From Flavobacterium sp. Leaf82 (GTDB taxonomy: Bacteria > Bacteroidota > Bacteroidia > Flavobacteriales > Flavobacteriaceae), in contig NZ_LMMA01000001.1 of the NCBI RefSeq assembly GCF_001422725.1, positions 186,001 through 250,000 on the forward strand: a stretch of DNA of 64,000 bases, written 5' to 3'. The first letter of the stretch is position 1. Every line of letters starts with the position of its first letter. The translations under genes and the position numbers were made by a program. Under the pieces are notes generated by a model. It saw nothing but the letters and a program-made list of their open reading frames with translations. It did not search any database and was not told the DNA's origin. This document shows positions 1 through 8,314 of this stretch, in pieces.

Positions 1-166
1 AAGTTATAGTTGATATATTACTGGTAAGTACTTTACCATCAGCAGCACCTGAGTCAATACCTAATGCAATTAATTTATTTTCAAAATTAATATCAGGAAT
101 AACAGTATACTGGGCATAAATTGAAAAGTTAGCTAATAATAGCAATAAGAGTAGTTTTGTTTTCAT
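1..166 (-). CDS. LRR surface protein, N-terminal fragment (cut by window edge)
   Basis: Only the first 55 codons lie inside the window; the gene runs off the left edge. The start ATG is at 166-164. The encoded segment has a signal peptide beginning MKTKLLLLLLLANFSIYAQ, then YTVIPDINFENKLIALGID, which is the same start as the complete LRR proteins at 325-3786 and 8315-13465. It is therefore the fourth known member of the tandem array. The upstream region carries the same -7-like element and inverted-repeat box as the others. An LRR ectodomain and a T9SS sorting domain beyond the edge are inferred from the paralogs, not seen. Confidence 0.88.
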   Translation of the reverse strand, partial: MKTKLLLLLLLANFSIYAQYTVIPDINFENKLIALGIDSGAADGKVLTSNISTIT

Positions 167-191
167 AGATTAGTTTTATAATTAGTTCATG

Positions 192-236
192 CAAGTATAC
201 AATTTGTAACCGATTTTCTTTTACGGGAAAACGTAA
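192..236 (-). promoter_or_regulatory. Promoter of truncated LRR gene, with TTACG-N6-CGTAA box
   Basis: On the minus strand a -7-like element TATACTTG (192-199) lies 25 bp before the ATG. An inverted repeat with arms TTACG and CGTAA and a 6-bp centre lies at 221-236, separated from the -7 element by 21 bp. The same arrangement precedes the three other LRR genes. No TTG -33 element sits at the usual distance, so an activator binding the box is a reasonable inference. Confidence 0.65.
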
Positions 237-270
237 TATTTATCATTCATTTTTTTTAATTTTAAACATA

Positions 271-306
271 AAAAAATCCCATTCGACTAGGCGAATGGGA
301 TTTTTT
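271..306 (-). terminator. Rho-independent terminator of the 325-3786 LRR gene
   Basis: A 15-bp perfect stem (271-285 with 292-306) has a 6-nt loop, is rich in GC at its centre and is flanked by A and T runs. It lies just downstream of the stop codon of the minus-strand LRR gene. Confidence 0.85.
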
Positions 307-324
307 AGTTTTAACAATATATAA

Positions 325-3300
325 TTATTCAACAATAACTTTCTTTGCTGAAGCAGCGTCCTGATTAATTAGGTACACATAATAAACACCTTTTGGTAAA
401 TCGGATAAGTTTATTTTATTATTTGTATTACTTGAATTTAAAGTAAATGTTTTTACCAATTGTCCTAATGAATTATAAACCGTTGCTTTTTCTAAAGCAA
501 TATTATTAATGTTTACTTCCCCTTTTGTTGGGTTTGGGTATAAAACTGCTTTATCAAAAACAGAATCTTCGATGCCTAAAGTAGAACAAGTAGCAGAATA
601 AGTAGTAGTAGGTTCTTTAATTTTAGACCAATTTGCATTAGAATAATTAGGATCGTCTACCTTAATACAGCTTAGAGTTGTAAGACCTAAAAAGCTAGTG
701 TATAAAGAAGCCGTTTTTTTATCTGTTGGTGATGGTACAACAAAATTTCTATTATTACCATTTTGAAGATTTAATGATATTAATGGATTATTTGTTACGT
801 ATACAATTTTAAGTTTACTGTTTTTGGAAAAATCCAATGTAGTGATTTGGTTTGTAGAAGCATTTAATGTTTCTAAAGCAAGATTTTTACTCACATCTAA
901 TGTTGTCAATTGATTATCGCTGCAATCTAAAAATGTCAATGCAGTAAAATTTTCAATTCCTGACAGATCTTTGATATTACTATTAGAAAGATCCAGAGAA
1001 GTAATTCCAGCTATATTTGCGATAGTTATTTTTCCGTTCAAACCATCAGTATCGATTCCTAAATCGATTAGTTTTTGTTCAAAATTTGAATCTGCGATTT
1101 GAACAAATTCAGTAGAGCAATCCAGAGTGTATTTTGCTGTTGCATCTTTTAGGTTTGACCAATTTGCATTAGAATAAGCAACATCATCAACTAGAATACA
1201 AGTTAAATTTGGATTCTTGTTGAAGTTTGTGTACTTGCGATCGAAAATAGTATTATTTCCGTTTTTTAGATTTAAACTCGTTAATTTATTTAGATCGACT
1301 TGTAAACGAGTTATTTTCGTGTTACTAGAAATATCAACGCTTGTTAATAGATTAGAATAACAATAAAAAATAATCAATTCCTTATTTTTTGAAACATCAA
1401 TTGTTGTCAAAGAATTGTCGGCAATACTTAAGTTATTAAGCAATGTGTTTTTTGATACATCTAAAGCTGTCAATTGATTTGTATCAGAATAAAAGGTATA
1501 CAAATTTATATTTTTTGAAATATCAAGAGCTGTAATTTTGTTGAAAGAACAATCGACATAATCTAATTTAGTATTATTTGTTAAATCAAGACTTGTTAAA
1601 TCATTTCTAAAACAAGTAAGATCTATTAAATTAATATTGGCTGAAATATCTAATGATGTCAATATGTTTTCATGACAATTTAAAAAAACTAGATTAGGAT
1701 TGTTTTTTACATTTAAACTCGTTAACTTATTTGTACTGCACAGAACTAAAGTCAGAGCATTATTTTTAGATAAATCTAACGTGGTTAATTGATTATTGGA
1801 AACGACTAGATTGTTTAGTTGTAGGTTTCTAGATAAATCTAATGAAGTTAATTGATTATAATTGACACCTAAATAAGTTAAATTTATGTTTTGACTTACA
1901 TCTAAAGTTGTTAATTCATTTTTATCCAGAGATAAAAAGTTTAATAAAACGTTTGATTGAATGTTTAGATCCTTCAGTTTGTTTTCGCGTATGCTTAATG
2001 AGGTCAAACTTTTATTTGAAGAAAGATCTAACGTTGTTATTTGATTCATACCAGCAGAAAGGTATGTTAAATCTCTAAATCCTTCAATACCTGTTAAATC
2101 TTTGATAGAAGAATCTGTAACGTTTAAAGTAGTTAAAGAAGCAATATTTGTGGTTAAAACTTTTCCATCCGGAGTTCCGGAGTCGATTCCCAAACTAATT
2201 AATTTAGTTTCAAAATTAAGATCCGGAATTAATGTAACAGCATTACAGTCTGTAGTAAAACTTGCGGTGTTGTCTTTTGTAGTTTTCCAGTTTTTAAGGG
2301 CATAATCAACATCAGCAACCAAAATACAATTCAGTTTATTGTAAATACAGTTTAATAATACTAATGCATTGTTTTTGGTAAGATCTAAACTAGTTATCAT
2401 ATTTCGATCACACGCCAATGAAGTTAAATTTAAATTAGCTGATACATCTAAATTTGTAAATTTATTAGAGGAAATCCATAATGAATTTAGAGCTAAATTT
2501 TTAGATACATCAATTGTTGTTATTTGATTTTCATTACAATACAAATTTGTCAACGCCAAATTACTCGATACATCCAGATTCGTTAGTTTATTGGCGTAAA
2601 TCCATATAGTAGTTAGTGCTAAATTTTTAGAAATATCAAAAGTTGTCAAATTATTATAAGATATATATATATATTGTAAATCTAAATTTTTGGATACATC
2701 GAGAGTAGTTAATTTATTCTGACCACATCTCAAATTAGTTAATTTTACATTTTTGGAAAGATCTAAAGTCGTAATTTGATTATCAGAACAATCCAAAGCT
2801 TGTAAAGCGATAAAATCCTGAATTCCTGTCAAATCAGCAATTGATTCCCCATAGATATTTAAGGTAGTTAAGGATGAAACATTTGAAGTCAGGACTTTTC
2901 CATTTACACCGTCTCTGTCAATTCCAAGGGCAACCAGTTTTTTCTCAAAGTTAGTATCTGGAATCAGCGTGTAAGCAGAGCAATCTGTGCTAAAACTCGC
3001 CATCGGATCTTTTACCTGAGACCAAAGTTTATTAGCATCTTCTACATTATCTACCTGAATGCATTCCAGGTAATTTCCGTAAAAAGTTGCATAAGAAGCG
3101 TTAGGATTAAACAAATAATTTGCTCCGTTTTTTATGTTCAAATAGGTCAACAAATTAGTATGAGCGGTCATCACTCTTAGTTTATTGTTTTTACTAAGAT
3201 CTAGACTTTTTAGTAAATTGTTACTGCACCACAAACGATCTAACTTTAAATTAGAAGACACGTCTAGAATTTTGATACTATTATAGATGCAATCCAGACT

Positions 3301-3786
3301 TTCCAGCATTAACTGTTTAGAAACATCTATACTTGTAAGTTCATTGCGTTTGCAATCAATGTTTGAAAGTGCTGTATTGTTAGAAAAATTAAGCGCGGTT
3401 AATTTATTATTTGGACATTGTAGTGTAACTAAAAGTGGATTATTAGCAAGATTTAACGTTGTTAAAAGATTATTGCTACAAGATAAAGTGGTTAATTTGA
3501 TGTTTTTAGATACATTTAATTGAGTCAATCGATTGTCATCACAACTCAAATAATCTAAAGCAATAAAATCTTCAATTCCGGTAAGGTTTGTAATGGAACT
3601 GTTACCGACATTCAAAGAAGTCAAAGAAGCCACTTTTGAAGTTAAAACTTGACCATCTGGAGCACCAGAATCAATACCAAGACTAATTAATTTGTTTTCA
3701 AAATTAATGTCAGGAATGGCAGTGTACTGTTGAGCATAAATTGAAAAATTTGCTAATAATAGCAATAAGAGTAATTTTGTTTTCAT
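325..3786 (-). CDS. Giant secreted leucine-rich-repeat protein with T9SS sorting domain (1153 aa)
   Basis: The protein has a signal peptide (about residues 1-19, ending IYAQ) and four LRR modules starting near residues 20, 272, 516 and 895. It ends in a T9SS type A sorting domain from about residue 1070 (VLYPNPTKGEV near its start, KKVIVE at the end). Each module opens with a cap of the form IPDxNFExkLIxLGID, continues with a DLTGIxDFxAL segment, then runs through 21-residue LRRs of the form LTxLDVSKNxALTxLxCxxN. The first three end in a segment with two cysteines around a VDD...NW...KD core; the fourth ends similarly just before the sorting domain. Export across the outer membrane and surface attachment or release follow from the sorting domain. 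The ligand is unknown; adhesion or glycan/protein recognition are possible. The plus-strand ORFs inside it are shadows. Confidence 0.93.
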   Translation of the reverse strand: MKTKLLLLLLLANFSIYAQQYTAIPDINFENKLISLGIDSGAPDGQVLTSKVASLTSLNVGNSSITNLTGIEDFIALDYLSCDDNRLTQLNVSKNIKLTTLSCSNNLLTTLNLANNPLLVTLQCPNNKLTALNFSNNTALSNIDCKRNELTSIDVSKQLMLESLDCIYNSIKILDVSSNLKLDRLWCSNNLLKSLDLSKNNKLRVMTAHTNLLTYLNIKNGANYLFNPNASYATFYGNYLECIQVDNVEDANKLWSQVKDPMASFSTDCSAYTLIPDTNFEKKLVALGIDRDGVNGKVLTSNVSSLTTLNIYGESIADLTGIQDFIALQALDCSDNQITTLDLSKNVKLTNLRCGQNKLTTLDVSKNLDLQYIYISYNNLTTFDISKNLALTTIWIYANKLTNLDVSSNLALTNLYCNENQITTIDVSKNLALNSLWISSNKFTNLDVSANLNLTSLACDRNMITSLDLTKNNALVLLNCIYNKLNCILVADVDYALKNWKTTKDNTASFTTDCNAVTLIPDLNFETKLISLGIDSGTPDGKVLTTNIASLTTLNVTDSSIKDLTGIEGFRDLTYLSAGMNQITTLDLSSNKSLTSLSIRENKLKDLNIQSNVLLNFLSLDKNELTTLDVSQNINLTYLGVNYNQLTSLDLSRNLQLNNLVVSNNQLTTLDLSKNNALTLVLCSTNKLTSLNVKNNPNLVFLNCHENILTSLDISANINLIDLTCFRNDLTSLDLTNNTKLDYVDCSFNKITALDISKNINLYTFYSDTNQLTALDVSKNTLLNNLSIADNSLTTIDVSKNKELIIFYCYSNLLTSVDISSNTKITRLQVDLNKLTSLNLKNGNNTIFDRKYTNFNKNPNLTCILVDDVAYSNANWSNLKDATAKYTLDCSTEFVQIADSNFEQKLIDLGIDTDGLNGKITIANIAGITSLDLSNSNIKDLSGIENFTALTFLDCSDNQLTTLDVSKNLALETLNASTNQITTLDFSKNSKLKIVYVTNNPLISLNLQNGNNRNFVVPSPTDKKTASLYTSFLGLTTLSCIKVDDPNYSNANWSKIKEPTTTYSATCSTLGIEDSVFDKAVLYPNPTKGEVNINNIALEKATVYNSLGQLVKTFTLNSSNTNNKINLSDLPKGVYYVYLINQDAASAKKVIVE

Positions 3787-3811
3787 AGATTGGATTTATG
3801 GTTAGGTCGCG

Positions 3812-3856
3812 TAAGTTTACAAATTGTAATTCTTATTTCCTTACGGGAAGACGTAA
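3812..3856 (-). promoter_or_regulatory. Promoter of LRR gene 325-3786, with TTACG-N6-CGTAA box
   Basis: The -7-like element TAAACTTA (3812-3819) is 25 bp before the ATG, and the inverted-repeat box lies at 3841-3856. The 21-bp gap between them is the same as in the other three LRR promoters. This -7 copy deviates most from the TATACTTG seen in its siblings. Confidence 0.65.
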
Positions 3857-3890
3857 TTGGTCTTATTTTTTTTTTTGAGAAAAGCACAAA

Positions 3891-3934
3891 CTAAAAAGTC
3901 CCATTTTCAATAACATGAAAATGGGACTTTTTTA
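3891..3934 (-). terminator. Terminator of the 3952-8151 LRR gene
   Basis: A long stem (3891-3909 with 3915-3934, one extra T in the right arm) has a short loop and A/T flanks. It sits just downstream of the stop codon of the minus-strand LRR gene. Confidence 0.85.
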
Positions 3935-3951
3935 GTTTTAACAAAATATAA

Positions 3952-6900
3952 TTATTCAACAATAACTTTCTTTGCTGAAGCTGCATCCTTATTAATTAAG
4001 TATACATAATAAATTCCTTTTGGTAAATCAGATAAATTAATCGTGTTATTGGTATTATTTACACTCAAAGTAAAAGATTTTACCAATTGTCCTAATGAAT
4101 TGTAAACCGTTGCTTTTTCTAAAGCAATGTTATTAATATTTACTTCACCTTTTGTTGGGTTTGGGTATAAAACTGCTTTATCAAAAACAGAATCTTCGAT
4201 GCCTAAAGTAGAACAAGTAGCAGAATAAGTAGTAGTTGGTTCTTTAATTTTAGACCAATTTGCATTAGAATAAGTTGGATCATCTACCTTAATACAGCTT
4301 AAGGTTGTAAGTCCTAAAAAGCTAGTGTATAAAGAGGCCGTTTTTTTATCTGTTGGAGCTGGTAAAACAAAATTTCTATTATTACCATTTTGTAGATTTA
4401 ATGATATTAATGGATTATTTGTTACGTATACAATTTTAAGTTTACTGTTTTTGGATAAATCCAATGTAGTGATTTGGTTTGTAGAAACATTTAATGTTTC
4501 TAAAGCAAGATTTTTGCTCACATCTAATGTTGTTAATTGATTATCGCTGCAATCTAAAAATGTTAATGCAGTAAAATTTTCAATTCCTGACAGATCTTTA
4601 ATGTTGCTGTTAGAAAGATCCAGAGAAGTAATTGCAGCTACATTTGCAGTGGTTATTCTTCCGTTTAAACCATCAGTATCAATTCCTAAATCGATTAGTT
4701 TTTGTTCAAAATTAGTATCAGGCAATACTACAAAGTCTACTGTGCAATCTGTACTAAAAGTAGCTGTGGCATCTTTTTTACTAGCCCAATTTGTATTAGC
4801 ATATTGTACATCATCAACCTGAATACAGGTTAAATTTGGGTTGTTCCTAAAGTCTAGTTGTTGATTAGGACCACTGCCTAAAAACTGATAATTGCCATTT
4901 TTTAAGTTAAGGGATTTTAATTGATTTGATTCGCAAAGCAACGTCTTTAGAGAAGTATTTTTTGAAATGTCAAGTGATTGTAATTGATTATTGCTGCAAT
5001 CTAAATAAGCCAGAGCGAGATTTTTTGAAACATCAAGTGATTGTAATTGATTTTGACCGCAATCTAAATAAGTCAGGGCAAGATTTTTAGAAACATCAAG
5101 TGTTTTTAATGAATCGCCTCTTATATATAAAGCTTCTAAAGCTGTAAAGTCTTCAATTCCGGTCAAATCAGTTATTTTTAATCCATTAAGACTTAAATAA
5201 GGAACAGAAATTATATTTGATTTTAATACTTTTCCATTGACTCCGTCTTGATCCAATCCCAGATCAATTAGTTTTTGCTCGAATTTTTGATCAGGAATTA
5301 AAGTATAAACTGTTTCAGAAGAGGTACACGATGTATTATAAGTCGCAATACTGTCTTTTGCTGTACTCCAATTTTCATTCGAATAATCAACATTGTCAAC
5401 TTGAATGCAGGTTAAATCAGGATTGTTTATGAAATTAATTTTCGCGAAATTAACATTATTTCCATTCTTTAAATTTAAGCTTGTCAATTGATTATAACTA
5501 GACTTTAAGTTTTTTAATGCCGTATTTTTAGAAATATCTAAACTTGTTAATTGGTTAGAATCACAATACAAAAGCGTCAAAGCAGTATTTTTAGAAATAT
5601 CTAAACTAGTAAGCTTATTAGAAGAACATTGTAAATTTATTAGTTCAGTATTTTTAGAGACATTTAAATAGGTTAATTGATTTAGATTACCATATAAATT
5701 CTTTAATAAAGTATTTGTAGAAATATCCAGATATGTTATTTGATTTCCTTCACAAACAAGTTCGGTTAAAGCAGTATTTTTAGAAACATCTACTGTTTTT
5801 AATAAATTGTAATCACATTGTAAACTTGTTAAAGCAGTATTTCTAGAAATGTCTAAATCAGTTACAGCATTTCTGGAAAAATTTAACGTCCCTAAAGCTG
5901 GATTATTAGAAACATCTATGCTTGTTACTTTATTATAAGGAAAATGCAGGCTTGTTAAGGCACTATTTTTAGAAACATTTAAGCTTGTTATGTCGTTATA
6001 TCCCAGAGATAAAAAGATTAAGGCGCTATTTTGAGTAACTTCTAGTTGTGTTAATTTATTACTACTACAGCTTAAATTGGTTAAAGATTTAAAATCCTTA
6101 ATTCCGGTTAAATCACTAATAGATTTTGCATTAACATTTAGCTCCTTAACCGAAGATATATTTGATGTAAGCACTTTTCCGTCCGGAATACCAGAGTCTA
6201 AACCCAGGGATATTAATGCATTTTCAAAATTAATATCAGGAATTAAGGTATATCCCTGACTGCAATTCGTATTAAAACTAGCACCAGCATCTTTATAAGC
6301 GGACCAATTTGCAGTAGAATAAGCCGCATCGTCTACTTGAATACAAGTTAATTGCGGATTGTCTACCATATAATTATTGATAAAAAAATTCTTGTTGTTT
6401 CCGTTCTTTAAGTTTAAGCTAGTTAGTTTATTAGCAGAAAAATTGAATGATTTTAAAGCAGTATTTTTAGAAAGATCTAAACTTGTTATCAGGTTACTGT
6501 TACAGTCCAAATTTGTTAGAGCAACATTTGTTGAAACATCTAAATTTGTTAGCCTATTATAGTAACAAACTAAATTTGTCAAAGCGATATTCTTAGAAGT
6601 ATTTAAATTCGTAATCAAATTGATATTACAATCTAAAATTTTTAAAGCGGTATTCTGGGTGATATCTAAATTTGTGATTTTATTACTTTGGCAAAGTAAG
6701 TTTGTTAAAGCAATATTCTTTGATATGTTTAAGGTTGTCAATTTGTTATTATTGCATTCTAAAATTTTTAAGGCAGTATTTTTAGAAAGATCCAAAGTTG
6801 TCAATTGATTAGAAATACAATATAAGTTTGTTAAAGATGTAAAATCTTGAATCCCTGTCAAATCTTCGATTGAAGAATAGGAAACATCTAATTGAGTTAC

Positions 6901-8151
6901 TGAAGATATCTTAGAAGTTAATATTTTACCATCCGGGATTCCCGAATCTATTCCAAGAGAAATTAATTTTTTTTCAAAATTTTTATCCGGAATGCTTGTT
7001 GTTGGATTACAATTTAAGCTAAAATTTGTTGCAGCATCTTTACTGTTTGACCAATTAGTGTTAGAATACGATACATCATCAACTTGAATACAAGTCAGTT
7101 TCGGGTTGTTTTTAAAGTTGACGCTAGTAAGGATATTATTATTTCCGTTTTGAATATTCACAAACGTTAAGTTTCCGTTATTAGCGCAATTTAAAATCTG
7201 CAATTTTTTATTAGCAGTAAGGTCCAGTTCTTTTAATTGATTTCCGGATACATTTAAATTAGTTAATAAAGTAAAATCCTGAATTCCTGCTAAATTAGCA
7301 ATAGAGTTAGAAGGAATATCTAAAGAAGTTACTGATTTTAGATTTTCAGTAAGTACTTCGCCATCCGGTGTTCCTGAGTCTATTCCGAGTGATATTAATT
7401 TATTCTCGAAATTAATATCAGGAATTAGTGTATAAAAAGGTTTTTGATTTTTTGCATTATACAAGTTCGTGATTTCCTCTTGCGTTAGCACGCGATTCCA
7501 AACTCCGATATCGTCAATTGTTCCTTCAAAATAATTATTTGACTTGTTTTTTCCAATTCTAAAAAGAGTGTTGAAGCCATTTGTATACAAATCAGCAGTT
7601 CCGCTTAATTTGAGAACATTATTTATGTATAACGAAAAAGTATTTGTGTCATCATTGAAAACCATTGCATAAAATGTCCACTGATTATTAAAATAGTTTT
7701 CTGGAGACTGAAAAGTTTTAGAGTCCAACTGAATATTTAAATACCCATTTTTAGAAAAACTGATTTTAAACCAATAATTAGCATCAGTTTGATTTCCAAA
7801 ACTTACAAGACAAAAATCAGACTCTTTAGAAGTAATAATGTCAGTAGCTTTAAACCATCCGGTTAATGAGCGTGAGCCGCCTTTAAGAGGATAGTCAACT
7901 ATATTTGCTTCGATATTACTACTAGTACCATTAAAAGAATATGCAGCATTACTAATCCCAAATCTATCAGATGTTAGCGTAACATCTTTAGGAGTTGTAG
8001 TACTTCCGCTTCCTGTTACGTCAGTTGCATTGCCATTAAAAGGAAAATAAGCAAGTAGTCCATCCTTAGGTACATATGTTGGAACATTTGTGGTTTGTGC
8101 AGAAACAGAAAAGATGGCTAATAAAAGTAATAAGAGTAGTTTTGTTTTCAT
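3952..8151 (-). CDS. Giant secreted LamG-LRR fusion protein with T9SS sorting domain (1399 aa)
   Basis: A signal peptide (residues 1-18) is followed by a LamG/concanavalin-A-like jelly-roll domain at about residues 28-235. That domain shows the typical GLLAYFPFNGNATD start and an IDDIGVWNRVLTQEEI end. Five LRR modules follow, starting near residues 237, 384, 632, 947 and 1139, and a T9SS type A sorting domain begins near 1317. The LRRs have a 21-residue period and a cysteine at a fixed position. LamG domains usually bind sugars or proteins, so this copy may add a second binding surface. The last module and sorting domain are almost the same as in the 325-3786 protein, also at DNA level. The ligand is unknown. 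Confidence 0.93.
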   Translation of the reverse strand: MKTKLLLLLLLAIFSVSAQTTNVPTYVPKDGLLAYFPFNGNATDVTGSGSTTTPKDVTLTSDRFGISNAAYSFNGTSSNIEANIVDYPLKGGSRSLTGWFKATDIITSKESDFCLVSFGNQTDANYWFKISFSKNGYLNIQLDSKTFQSPENYFNNQWTFYAMVFNDDTNTFSLYINNVLKLSGTADLYTNGFNTLFRIGKNKSNNYFEGTIDDIGVWNRVLTQEEITNLYNAKNQKPFYTLIPDINFENKLISLGIDSGTPDGEVLTENLKSVTSLDIPSNSIANLAGIQDFTLLTNLNVSGNQLKELDLTANKKLQILNCANNGNLTFVNIQNGNNNILTSVNFKNNPKLTCIQVDDVSYSNTNWSNSKDAATNFSLNCNPTTSIPDKNFEKKLISLGIDSGIPDGKILTSKISSVTQLDVSYSSIEDLTGIQDFTSLTNLYCISNQLTTLDLSKNTALKILECNNNKLTTLNISKNIALTNLLCQSNKITNLDITQNTALKILDCNINLITNLNTSKNIALTNLVCYYNRLTNLDVSTNVALTNLDCNSNLITSLDLSKNTALKSFNFSANKLTSLNLKNGNNKNFFINNYMVDNPQLTCIQVDDAAYSTANWSAYKDAGASFNTNCSQGYTLIPDINFENALISLGLDSGIPDGKVLTSNISSVKELNVNAKSISDLTGIKDFKSLTNLSCSSNKLTQLEVTQNSALIFLSLGYNDITSLNVSKNSALTSLHFPYNKVTSIDVSNNPALGTLNFSRNAVTDLDISRNTALTSLQCDYNLLKTVDVSKNTALTELVCEGNQITYLDISTNTLLKNLYGNLNQLTYLNVSKNTELINLQCSSNKLTSLDISKNTALTLLYCDSNQLTSLDISKNTALKNLKSSYNQLTSLNLKNGNNVNFAKINFINNPDLTCIQVDNVDYSNENWSTAKDSIATYNTSCTSSETVYTLIPDQKFEQKLIDLGLDQDGVNGKVLKSNIISVPYLSLNGLKITDLTGIEDFTALEALYIRGDSLKTLDVSKNLALTYLDCGQNQLQSLDVSKNLALAYLDCSNNQLQSLDISKNTSLKTLLCESNQLKSLNLKNGNYQFLGSGPNQQLDFRNNPNLTCIQVDDVQYANTNWASKKDATATFSTDCTVDFVVLPDTNFEQKLIDLGIDTDGLNGRITTANVAAITSLDLSNSNIKDLSGIENFTALTFLDCSDNQLTTLDVSKNLALETLNVSTNQITTLDLSKNSKLKIVYVTNNPLISLNLQNGNNRNFVLPAPTDKKTASLYTSFLGLTTLSCIKVDDPTYSNANWSKIKEPTTTYSATCSTLGIEDSVFDKAVLYPNPTKGEVNINNIALEKATVYNSLGQLVKSFTLSVNNTNNTINLSDLPKGIYYVYLINKDAASAKKVIVE

Positions 8152-8177
8152 AAATTAAATTTAGAATTTTGGAAGTA

Positions 8178-8222
8178 CAAGTATACAAATTGCAATTCAT
8201 ATTTCCTTACGGCAAGACGTAA
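8178..8222 (-). promoter_or_regulatory. Promoter of LamG-LRR gene, with TTACG-N6-CGTAA box
   Basis: The -7-like element TATACTTG (8178-8185) is 26 bp before the ATG. The inverted-repeat box is at 8207-8222, 21 bp further upstream. The centre of the box varies slightly from its siblings while the arms are kept. Confidence 0.65.
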
Positions 8223-8261
8223 TCGGTTATTATTTAATTTTTTAACAAAGTTATAAGCATA

Positions 8262-8299
8262 AAAAATCCCATTTTCATATTACTGAAAATGGGATTTTT
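8262..8299 (-). terminator. Terminator of the 8315-13465 LRR gene
   Basis: A 16-bp perfect stem (8262-8277 with 8284-8299), a 6-nt loop and A/T flanks lie immediately after the stop codon of the minus-strand gene. The stem core resembles that of the terminator at 3891-3934, as expected if the whole transcription unit was duplicated. Confidence 0.85.
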
Positions 8300-8314
8300 A
8301 GTGTATAAAAAAAA

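Noticed and set aside
221..236. LRR promoter box as a LytTR-type binding site
   Set aside because: LytTR sites are two direct repeats about 12 bp apart; here the arms form an inverted repeat with a 6-bp centre.
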